From NCBI GenBank assembly GCA_951394045.1, contig OX595995.1:1736001-1800000 (forward strand): DNA of 64,000 nucleotides, written 5' to 3'. Source of the DNA: Nitzschia sp. DOCU1. Taxonomy: Eukaryota > Bacillariophyta > Bacillariophyceae > Bacillariales > Bacillariaceae. Shown here in pieces: positions 23,387 through 33,218 of the stretch. Below the pieces are notes generated by a model, which did not search any database, had not been told where the DNA came from, and saw only the letters and a program-made list of their open reading frames with translations. Within the stretch, counting starts at the first letter, position 1. Every line of letters begins with the position of its first letter. Position numbers and translations under genes: made by a program.

Positions 23387-25913
23387 TTAGGTGCACATGA
23401 ACCACGAGCATTTGCCACTTTGACAGACGCGGCTCTCAACACACGCCTTGCCTTTGGATAACTTGCTCTTGCATCGGCCCAGATCACAGTACTGCGAGCT
23501 GCTGCAACCATCGCCACTGCGGTAGCAGTCCACACAGAAACCAGCATCGCATTTGCCACTCGCACAGACACGGTTTTCAACGCAAACTGAGCCCGTGGAT
23601 ATTTTTGTCTTGCAACCCCCCAAATCACAGTACTGCGAACTGGTGCAACCAGTACCATCGCGGTAGCAGTCGACACAGAAGCCAACATAACATTTATTCG
23701 AAAGGCATACATTGTTGGATAGACAGGTTCCGCCTTTGCCCTTCTTGTTGGCGCATGTGTAGCCGACACTCAACCCTTGTGTGCAGTAGTACTGCGTACT
23801 CGAGCAGCCTACGCTGCTGTCAATGGTCGGGCATTATGAGCAGCAACCGCCAACGCAGTATCCGAACTGGAATACATTGCTGCTTAGACAGGCCCCGCCT
23901 TGGCTGAGCTTTGTTTTGTCAACTGTTGTGCGCAAAACTCCGTACTTTCGCAGCCTTCGCTGGGCATGCGGAGCAGAAACCACGCACGCAGATGTTGGAT
24001 TTGCATGGGTTATTGGAGAGGCAGGCCTCGCCGAGGCCGCGCTTTGTTTCGCATCGGTAGCCGATATTTGTCAACTGTTTGTGCGCAAAACTCCGTACTC
24101 TCGCAGCCTGTGCTACTATCCAAGGTTGGGCATCCGGAGCAGAAGCCACCAACACAGTGCCCGGATTTGCATGGGTTATTGGAGAGACAGGCTGCGCCGA
24201 GGTCGAGCTTTGTTTTGCATCGGTAGCCGATTGCGAGCGTTTGTGTGCAGAACTCCGTATTCTCGCAGCCCTCGCTGCTATCAATGGTTGGACATTCAGA
24301 GCAGAAACCAGCAATACAGTATCCGGACTTGCATACACTATTCTTGAGACAGGCCCCGCCGTTGTCGCGATCCTCGACGCAGACACCAAGATTGCAGAAT
24401 TGTGTTACATCGCATTCGCTATCGGAAGAACAGTGGTCCCAGCACCATTCATCACCCCTAAGTATGGCACAAACATACAGAGCATCTCCTCTGAAGCCGA
24501 GGCTGAATGTTACACTAAACTTCAACCCATCATCGGGCCAGCCAAGGACGTCTTCAAGAAAGTCACTTTTCAACCCGATGTAGCCCTCCACAGCGAACTG
24601 CATTCCGAAACCACCCTTGTTGGCATATGTGCGTATAGCTCCAGTAATACCTGAGTTGCCATCAAAGATTTCGCAGAGCAAGTCGAGTGGTGAAGCAATG
24701 TCGCAAATGCCCTGCAATTTGACCGAAATCGATGCGGCAAGCTGAATGGCCGTGTCATCACCATCAACGACCGTGTAGATGTCAGCAGCAACGTTCACCA
24801 CATTTCTCAAATCGAAGTCCCTGTCCTCAAGCCGCTTCGTGTCCTTGTTGTAAGATTTAATCGTCAGAATGATTCCTGCCTGCCCCGATAACAGCATGGC
24901 AAAGTCGACGGAGGTAGAACCGTCCGCCAAGACAGGTGCGACACCGTTATTCTTGTAGTCAGCGTCAAGGACCATCGATACATCGATTTCGATGACTCCT
25001 CTAACACTGTCGGACGCCTTGAAGCCGATATTTCCTGTGCCACGGATTACAAAATGTCCAAAGACTTGGATTTCCGCTGGGGCTCCCGTGTTATCCCACA
25101 TTTTGTTCAGAGTGTCAAGCGCAAGGCTTTTGGTCAATGAGATTCCCAACGCATCAAGCGAGATTGTCAGGATATTCATGACCGTGATGTCTGGGAGAAT
25201 ATTGTTCTGGCCAAGAGCGAATGTTCCCCGGTCAATGTTAAAAGCTGCGCAAAAGCTCACACCATTAGGTTTCCCGATGCCAAAGGCAAAGACATCAACC
25301 TCATTCACGAAGTCGATTTTTTCACAGGCCGTTACCCCCAAGGCTTCACCAAGAGAGGAGAGTTGGCCGTCTTCGTCGGCTCCTGCGCAGACGACTCGAG
25401 GAGTTAAGACGGCCAAACCAGTTGCGGCGCTTGCGATTGAATCATACTGATCAGCCAACAGGTCTAGAATGTTGACTTGGCCCACATCGAACAAGGGGCT
25501 TGAAATGCCCGTTAGACTGTCGATAGTAAGATCTAGATCGCAGAGTTCACTTTGAAGACCACGACGAAGAAGAGGTGCTAGCCGATCGCTCTTGATCGAG
25601 CGATTCGCGACGAGAAAAAGATCTCCGCTATCTTCCTCGAAGTCGAGTTCCTTGATTGTTTCCTCAAAGGTCTGGACCTGCGGTGATGAATGAGATGAGA
25701 ACGATGATCAACAAGAAACAGTTTACGATGAAAGAGGCCGCGCAAGCCATGATTATCATAATCCTCCTAGAGCAATTGCGTGGATGACAAAACAGCACGT
25801 TCATTCACCTGTTGTTGTTGTTCTCTTTCAGCGATTGCGGAGGCTTCAACTCCAGGCCGGAAGAAGCCACAAGAACCAAGAAATGCAAATGCGATAATGT
25901 ACATCGTCATCAT
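23387..25913 (-). pseudogene. Cys-repeat secreted protein, right arm (broken paralogue)
   Basis: Exon 1 at 25913-25809 encodes a signal peptide (MMTMYIIAFAFLGSCGFF) and is joined by a 131-bp GT-AG intron to exon 2 from 25677. The N-terminal domain (LFDVGQVNILDLLADQYDSI, FAFGIGKPNGVSFCAAFNID) and the first repeats are intact and parallel the left-arm protein. The repeat region is then damaged: a one-base shift after FCAQT near 24075, a small deletion near 23965, a second deletion near 23925, and a TAA where CAA (Gln of GFCSQC) is expected near 23835. The last two repeats and the terminal KCSWFMCT (ending at 23387) are open again. A shortened secreted product could still be made from the first 500 or so residues. 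Decay after duplication is the simplest reading. Confidence 0.8.
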
Positions 25914-26763
25914 GATAAGATCTTATGAACAAAGCAACGCAGCCGTGCTGAACAAAGACGAGGAGTAGAATGATGGTGGTGTCCGTACTATCCTGCTGAG
26001 GAAAAGATCTTATGAAAGATGATGTATGACCGTGCAATTGAGGATCTCAAGCAAGGAAAGATACCAAAGAGGTATGACCCTGCGATTGAGAAGCCTCGAA
26101 GCAGAGAAAGATAACAATGTCACCGGTTTCTTCATGGACAATGTCACCGGTTTCTTTATGCACAATGTCACCGGTTTCTTTTTTATGGGGGCAATGACAC
26201 TGGTTTCTTTTTATGGTTCGCCGTCAATCACACAATCGTCTACAAGGGGGGACCACTTGAAACAGGGCCGGACTTCTTATCGGACCCGCGGTTTATTCCG
26301 AAACCGTGAATTTATTTCGGACCCGAAACAGTACTGGTTATTTTGGCAATAAATTCCTACAATTTTTTCAGTCCCGCAGGAATGGCAGGATTTTTCCGGA
26401 CCCGCGGAATTCATTCCGGTCCCTAAACAGGACTGTGAAGAATTCCAGTTCCGCTCCCGATGAGCACCCCTGACAGAGGAATTTGGACAGCCAAGGACGA
26501 GCCCTCCAAGCAAAATCCCCCCTGTGGTGGAACAGGAAGGCTTTAAGCTAAGGTTGTGCGTTGGCAATAGTCTCAATAAAGGAAGAATATCAAGGGGAGA
26601 GAAAAGCATCTCGCCGAGCCAACCAACTTCCGCGGTCATCGCATCTTTTCTTTTGAAATACTACTACCTAGCAAGCACTGCCAAATTTTCAAGACGATTT
26701 GAAGAAGATACCCCACCCCCCACGACATTTGCACATCACCACACAACACGAAATCGTGTTTCC
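25914..26763. promoter_or_regulatory. Divergent promoter region, right arm
   Basis: 850 bp between the start codons of the divergent pair. It contains the 24-bp minisatellite at 26116-26215. Its regulatory role is inferred from position. Confidence 0.4.
26116..26215. repeat. 24-bp minisatellite
   Basis: Four units of the form AATGTCACCGGTTTCTTYAT, the last diverged (AATGACACTGGTTTC). Absent from the left-arm spacer. Confidence 0.8.
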
Positions 26764-28014
26764 ATGAACATGAAGCTGTTTTTATCGTCTTCGTCAGTGC
26801 CACTGGCAGTGCTGTTTGCCTTTGCTCCCTCCTCGTCTGTTGTCGTTGCTCAATGGAGCAGTCCTCAGGAGTGTTTAACAGACGCCAACGCCGCAAGTTG
26901 CGGCCCCAGCTTTTGCCAACTTTTCGGTAGTCAAAAATGTCAAAACGGAGACTGTATCCAACTAAAACATGCTCCGTACTATATCTGTGATTGCGAAGAT
27001 GGATACATTCCAACCGCTGATGAAGACGTGTGCATTGCAGGTCAAGCATATGATGAAGACGGCGACTTGTGTAAGGACAATGCGGGATGTTTGAGCGACA
27101 GCACGTGCGACAGTTCCAAGGGTTACGTCGAGTGCATTTGTAACGGTCTCTCGGATCCGGACGGTATGGGGCCCATGGTGGTCAACCAAGGCGTTTTGTG
27201 CAGTACGGGACGTGGGGTAGACAACTCACCCTGCAATCCAAACTTATGCGATCCACGAGCGACTTGTGAAAGGAAACCCGAGGATGAGACCCTGGCAGAA
27301 TGTCACTGTCCTCCTCTCCCAGGAAGCGCCTCGTCGGAGCAACTCGTGCTGTTGCCCGGCTTTGCTTGTCCTGGTGGAGGAAACGACGACGAAGAAACGC
27401 CCGGCAATGATCCCTGTTCTCCAAATCCTTGTTCCAACTCCAGCACCACGCCAGGTCAGGACGCCCTTTGCGTCGGCGACTCGAGCGTTGGTGGTGCCGA
27501 GTGCCACTGTCCCGGTGGTCAAATCCTGAGACCCTACTTTAAGTGTCCTCCACTGGCAGAAGACAGGGTTCATCTGGTCACTAAGACTTCTTGTGAACCC
27601 GATCCTTGTCACTTTTCCACTCCTTGCGTCATGCAAGGTGATGTCGCCAAGTGTCAATGCCCCAATGGCGTATTGGTGGATGTTAACAGCGATTGCCCCA
27701 CGGGCCATTTGGAGCATTTGAATCAAGATTATGATTCGTGCGTGACTCCATCAGGAGATCCTAGTATCCAATGTCCCGATGGAAGTACTTGTGAGGTCGT
27801 TGATGTCGATGGAGATCCGGAACCCATGTGCCTGTGTGGATCAACCACTTCGACTCCCGACATGTATGTGTTGCCGATTCGAGGAGTTTGCGATGATTTG
27901 TGCACATCCTCGGAAGTCTATCCTTGTGGTGAGGGCGCATCGTGCAAAATGGAAGATGGATGGGCCGAATGTCTGTGCCCTCATGGACCCGTCTTGCACC
28001 ATGAAGACTGTTAA
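26764..28014 (+). CDS. Secreted EGF-like Cys-rich protein, right arm
   Basis: A single exon of 416 residues. I chose the ATG at 26764 (MNMKLFLSSSSVPLAVLFAF) because it aligns with the left-arm start and gives a signal peptide ending at VVVAQ; the frame is open upstream, but that part has no counterpart. The body aligns almost residue for residue with the left-arm protein (QWSSPQECLTDANAASCGPS, CEPDPCHFSTPCVMQGDVAK, CGEGASCKMEDGWAECLCPH), with small indels. Unlike its neighbour in this arm, it remains open throughout and keeps its Cys pattern. It is probably extracellular; the partner is unknown. Confidence 0.85.
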   Translation: MNMKLFLSSSSVPLAVLFAFAPSSSVVVAQWSSPQECLTDANAASCGPSFCQLFGSQKCQNGDCIQLKHAPYYICDCEDGYIPTADEDVCIAGQAYDEDGDLCKDNAGCLSDSTCDSSKGYVECICNGLSDPDGMGPMVVNQGVLCSTGRGVDNSPCNPNLCDPRATCERKPEDETLAECHCPPLPGSASSEQLVLLPGFACPGGGNDDEETPGNDPCSPNPCSNSSTTPGQDALCVGDSSVGGAECHCPGGQILRPYFKCPPLAEDRVHLVTKTSCEPDPCHFSTPCVMQGDVAKCQCPNGVLVDVNSDCPTGHLEHLNQDYDSCVTPSGDPSIQCPDGSTCEVVDVDGDPEPMCLCGSTTSTPDMYVLPIRGVCDDLCTSSEVYPCGEGASCKMEDGWAECLCPHGPVLHHEDC

Positions 28015-28204
28015 GTACTTCACACAAGTACTACGAGAACTACAACTAGCAGGGCGGGGAAATGAAGCGAAGTGAATTGAAATGAATGCATCATCAAAAT
28101 GGAATGAATAAATTTACATAGTACTACTAGTACATTACTACAACAGACGAGAAGTCAATTGTTTCTTCAACGCTACAGGCGAGACCAGCAGAAAGCGTCC
28201 TACT

Positions 28205-28475
28205 CAACGATTGACACCCCCACCATCACCTCCGGCGGGAGCATTGGTGCCACCCTTGGCATCTTCGCTCGAGTAATCCTCCAAGTGGGACGCAATATTG
28301 AATGTTGGCTTTCTTGCCTTTGCTGCTGGTAAGTACTGGGTTATTGTGATTGCCTTGGTGCAACAAGCCATTTGCTCTTCTTAACCTCCTGGAGTCCACC
28401 GCGATCTCTCTGGATGCATTACCATCGTGCGCTCGGCCATGGGCCGCCCATTTTCCCACCACACCACGAAACGTG
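28205..28475 (-). pseudogene. Truncated copy of the eIF3c 5' end
   Basis: Blocks such as CACCTCCGGCGGGAGCATTG, CTCGAGTAATCC, GGGTTATTGTGATTGCCTTG and TTTTCCCACCACACCACGAAACGTG match, in the same order and orientation, the start of the eIF3c gene and its upstream region (about 21980-22275). The codons for the Ser/Asp N-terminus, including the initiator region, are deleted. It is a relic only. It lies right after the right-arm EGF-like gene and marks the end of the duplicated unit. Confidence 0.7.
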
Positions 28476-28529
28476 AACACATGGCGCAGACCGGTAAGAT
28501 GGAATAGGTCTTCGATACCTTTCCACGTA

Positions 28530-29372
28530 AGAGCATCACTTATCGGGGGGTATAAATGACCCGTTTATCCGAAACGACGTACTTTGGCATCACTTACCGG
28601 GGGAAATCTATGCTCAAAAATTTATGAAATATGGATCGGTCCCATAAATTTCCAAAATTTATGGGGCCCACAGATAAACTGGCGATATACCAAACCACAA
28701 AATATCAATCAGAAGAGCATTCAAACATATACGATTGCGAATATGTTTATGCAAAGTGCTTCCACTCCCGCCGAACCGTTCGATCAAATCCACAATGCCG
28801 ACGACCACAACAACAACAAGGACAAAACAACGCCTTCATTTACCGCAACTTCACCGTCGCTCAACGTTTCGATCTCCCAAAGTAGTTTAGTGATAACCCA
28901 AGCACAATGATCATTTGCACGGTCGAAGATGGGTCCGATGCTAAAGAGAGAGCGAGCGCAAAAGCAGCAGTGAAAGCAACAATCAACTTGTTGTTTCTTT
29001 ATCAGTCTGCGGTCTGTCAAAACAAATGCCATGCCCAGCGCCTCCAAATCCGACAGCAATGCCACATATCATGGGACAAAGGGATGTGAAGGAAGCAGGG
29101 GGGGGGTGTAATGTCGATCCAATTGTCGTTGGCAAGAAAGGATTATCACATCGTCCTCGTTGTCGTCAGTTCTGACGACCAAAACGAATAAATATTTAAG
29201 GTATGAGTATATGTCTAGTATCAACGTCACTACGTAGGAATAGCTAAAATATCAGGGGGAAATATCCATGACGCGGTTGGTGATGCGAAGCGAAGAGCCC
29301 CATAAACTTCCGCCATAAATCATAAACGGCCAGTTTACCCCCCAAAAATATGGGCCCGATTAGTGATGCTCT
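28530..29372. mobile_element. Non-autonomous TIR element (MITE-like), about 843 bp
   Basis: The left end AGAGCATCACTTATCGGG and the reverse complement of the right end AGAGCATCACTAATCGGG differ at one base of 18. Further inward, GCATCACTTACCGGGGGAAA near the left end pairs loosely with a block near the right end. No transposase frame exists between them. A clear target-site duplication is not evident; the bases outside are CGTA and AATA. Confidence 0.55.
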
Positions 29373-29742
29373 AATATTGCATATCATGATGAGGTCGACG
29401 CCACAACAAAATTCGACTGGCTCGAACAAAAATCTTACGGATCTATCTGGTTGAGAATGACCGTAACTTAAATGATGGCGTCACGCTGGCGACTCAGGAC
29501 TGGGTACCCATGGTACCATTATGGGTACCATCGAACCGGCGTCGCCCATTTTTTGCACAACAGTCAGTACTTGGCAAGTTAAGTCCTCGATCGTATTGCG
29601 GAATTTATCTATGTTAAATAATCTCTAAAATGATTTGGTTTCTTTATCTGCGATATTGTCTGGTTCGCAGCATATCGATAGTGCAGATCGAATCTGCAGC
29701 CGCCCGCCAGCACCACCGTCGTAAAAGCGAGCAGGATGTTTC
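29373..29742. other. Intergenic
   Basis: 370 bp, partly AT-rich, with a short inverted repeat GGTACCCATGGTACC-type motif near 29500-29530. No gene is recognised. It includes the 3' flank of the next gene. Confidence 0.4.
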
Positions 29743-32010
29743 CTAAATGTCGGACCAACGGCGACCCCCTGTGGTCGTACCAGTGACCGGCACAGTTTGC
29801 TGGGTGACGGTGGGATTTGCCATTCGGGGCGTACTTTGCAAAGAAGAGGAAGTCGATGGAGAAGCTCTCGAGGTGGAAGACGACGACGAGGAATCTTCCG
29901 ACGACGAAGACGATACCATGGACCTGTCGTTATGGTTTTGGACCGTCAACGTCTGGGAACTCAACGTAGGATGGAAGAATTCTTGTGCAATCGCATCAAT
30001 GTCTTCTGTGACAGCTAGACTGGCAAATCGAGCCACGGTAATCTTCCATCGTTCGCAAATAAGTTCCATTTGAGTGGCCGAATTGGCCTCCAGCAAGAAT
30101 TCTTGGCCTTGGCAAGTCTTAACAACGAGGCAGTTCGCCTTGCGGGCCAAAGGATATCTTGCTTTGTCAAGAGTTTGTCCGCATGCGGGGGCGATGCGAC
30201 AGGTATTCAAGAGACGCATAGACCAAGGTTTTTGACACGTTGGATTTAACCGTTTGCGTTGCTGCAAGAGATAGTGAGATTGGTAGGCATCGCGCCACAT
30301 GAACATTGGTTCAATGACCACTCCGCTATGGGTAATGACGGTTCCCCGTTCCATCCAAATGTTGATCATGAGGGGTTTGGGGGGAATGTTAAACTCTTTG
30401 ACATTCTTTTCGTTGGGATGCCAAGTCAAAGTCCATGTCGAGTTGAGAGTTTGCTGTAGAATGGAAGATCATACCGCGGAGTTAGTCAAGGACGGCCGTT
30501 TCGACTTGCGCAAGATTTGCAGCCTGCGACAACTTACTTGAACGGTTTGATAAATAATGAAATCTTGTTCTTCGGAATCAATAATAGCGACTTGATCCAT
30601 CCTTGTTGCAACCCTAGGCATGTGGTCATGATGAGGTTGGCTGGCCAGCACTTGTTCCTCGCGGCTCAAGCCCTCCTCTGCTGGAAACCCGCTGCCGGCG
30701 GCACTCCTAGAAGAATGAGGCGCACCTTCGTCATCGTCATGCCTTGCGCCATGATTACTTCCGCCAAATTCCGGATCGCTATCGTAGCCATCTGCGGTGA
30801 GGCTGGCCATGCCCGCGTCGGACCCTGGATCGGAGCCGGGAGTCAAAGCAGACCCATTGTTCGTTGGATTAAATGACGAAAGACCCATGGCGTTGGCCAA
30901 GGATGCCGAGGACAAATCTATTATTCCCATGGGCGAGTCTCTCCAGCCGGAATAGTCCTTGGCATCGAGTTGATCCATCGACACAGCTCTCAGGGACAAG
31001 GAAGGAGAGAATGGCCCATGCTGGGACAAAGTGACACCATGCCGCGTTGCACCAGACCATCGATCTTGTCGTAATCGTTGGATTCGTTGCATTCGATCCT
31101 TGAGCGATGCACGGGAAGGTCGTTTTTTGGAGACGCCTCTGTCTTTGAGAGGGCGCCTTGATGAAGGACACGGTGTCACCGCTGCAGTTGTGGTTAGATT
31201 CCAGATAGATTCTAATTCCATCACATTCGGAGGACTAGCACATCCTAGCAAGTTCCAGACATCTGTTTCGACTCTTAACCGATCCTCGGAAGGAGTGGCT
31301 GGGATCAAATCCACAGTAGTAGGCATTGGGGCCGTATGACTCGTCCTAGAGTGCTGGGAGGAAGTCTCCTCCTGTTGATCATCCCCATGACATTGGGCTA
31401 CTTGCTTTGATGAAGTACAGGGCATGCTCATGCACGAAAGAGATGTGGATGAGCACGATGCCCGTGATCGTCTGGAAGATCGAGACGATGTCGATTCGTT
31501 GACAACGTTAGTGCTGGCCGAGCATAATGTATCGAAGAAGCCGTCGGCTGAAAAGCGTGCCAGCAACCCCGGCGAGGACGTTGATGATGACGAAGAGGTG
31601 GTCCTCTTACAGAGTTTCGGTTTGTCCACCTGATCCTGTTTCTCATGGCCCCTGGACGTTTCCAGAGCATCCTCCTGTAATCGGCAAGGATTGCTCTCAC
31701 GCAGATCTTGGAATAGGACGCTCGCCTCGTCGTCGTCATCGTCGTCCTCTTCGTCCTCCTCCTTTGTTAGATCGAAAATAGATGTTTGCGTATTGACAGT
31801 GTGCCGTGTATTATCCGCAGACACATTCTCCCGACATGTGGTGGAGGTATCGCGAGCAGCAGATATCGTCCAGGACGCAGAAGAAATATCCTGAACCTCG
31901 ACTTCAAAGGATTCTTCATCGCGATCATCCCGCTCCACCAAAATCACATTGATGGAATCATCCAACGAGAAGAAAGAGCTCTCATGATGGACTTGGACGT
32001 GCATTACCAT
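29743..32010 (-). CDS. Acidic, Ser-rich protein with possible PH-like C-terminal domain
   Basis: Two exons, 32010-30538 and 30453-29743, with an 84-bp GTAAGT...CAG intron joining YQTVQ to QTLNSTWTLTWHP; 727 residues. The first 490 residues are low in complexity: acidic runs (KEEDEEDDDDDDE), Ser clusters and basic patches (KKRPSRASLKDRMQRIQRLR). The C-terminal part has a compact fold with beta-rich segments (MINIWMERGTVITHSGVVIE; NCLVVKTCQGQEFLLEANSA; QMELICERWKITVARFASLA), reminiscent of a PH domain, which would bind lipid or protein. It ends in another Ser-rich tail. No signal peptide or membrane segment is seen. The function is unknown, and the PH-like label is a judgement by eye. Confidence 0.7.
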
Positions 32011-33218
32011 CGTTGTTATCTGCGACTTTGTTCTATGGAATGCTCACCATATGAAACCAGAGAAAGCAACCACAATCCTCCCGATGATGCCAGGCAATAG
32101 ACCCCTGCACTGACTAACTCACTCTTTCGAAAAAGAAACAATGAGACAATCCAAAGAGGTGCTACCTCTCCGCCCCTCTTCTTTGTAAGGATGATTCAAT
32201 GCCTCTCCGATATATGCTTATTTTCAAACGAAAGAAGCGAAGCAGGCTTTGCCATACCTTGCCCCTCATCAATGATGCTTGAGCGCGGGAGGATGCCTGC
32301 CGTGCGGTCTTGGCGGCAAGCACACACATAGAATTTGTGATTTTCCCCGTTCACACCAAAACATGTGCCCCTTTTGGGTTTTGGCGCCCCGACTTGATCG
32401 TTCAAAGATCGCCAGGCTCGCGTACTCCGTCATTGGTATGGAAGAATATGCCGGATGTTAAGTAACACGAAAAGGGGCTTTATGTCGGATGTGTCACGTC
32501 CACAGCGCGAAAAATGTCTAATTAGGCGGCAATTTCCGTTCCCACTGTGGTTTGCCAAATTTTCTTTTGCACGAACATCCGACAATGTTTCCGTTCTGTA
32601 GGGAGCCGATGAGGCAAGGTAAAAAGGTCTCCGCAACGGTTAGATTATCATGGAGGAGCTTCCGTTACTTTCGACAAATTTTCCGTGATTGGCACCCACA
32701 TATGCAGCCAACGGCAAACCATTCAAGGGGGAAACGAGCCCGCTGGCCCTATTGGCAATCAGCAATAACGATACCCAATGCGGACTAGCTAGGCTATGTT
32801 CCCGTTTCATTCATGTGCATGACGACGACATTGCCCTTTGCATAGTTGCACGCACGACTACGACGGCGACGACTTCGTCATTACATACCTGTACTAGCTC
32901 CCGTTTCATCCATGTGCATGACGACGACTTCCGCTTATCCCAATCATGGTTGTAGTTCCCGCATGATTCATTCATGTATGACGACGACGACGACATCTTA
33001 GTTGAAGAATAGCTCCCGTTTCATTCACGCATAACGACGACTTTGGTGCTGTCCCTACTAGTAGACGATTACTACGATTTCGACTCACTGATTTCATTGA
33101 GAATAAAAATATCTAGTACGATACATGTAATTTGTTATATGTCTCAGTCCAAGATTTCTTCAAGATGACACGAGCGGATGGTGGATCCGACCCTACTTGT
33201 CGTGATGCTGCTTAATTT
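32011..33218. other. Intergenic, 1.2 kb, with degenerate repeats
   Basis: No gene is supported. The left part is the 5' flank of the acidic protein gene. The right part holds the repeat family at about 32800-33045 and the 3' flank of the membrane protein gene. Confidence 0.5.
32800..33045. repeat. Degenerate direct repeats of a GCTCCCGTTTCATTCATG motif
   Basis: Four copies, at about 32803, 32898, 32956 and 33011, each followed by a variable stretch ending in ACGACGAC triplets. Spacing varies (about 55-95 bp), so this is not a clean satellite. Confidence 0.6.

Noticed and set aside
26116..26215. Direct repeats that could suggest a CRISPR array
   Set aside because: The units are contiguous with no unique spacers, and the surrounding genes are clearly eukaryotic with spliceosomal introns.
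26524..26763. N-terminal extension of the right-arm EGF-like protein
   Set aside because: The extension has no counterpart in the left arm and would bury the signal peptide. The ATG at 26764 is the better start.
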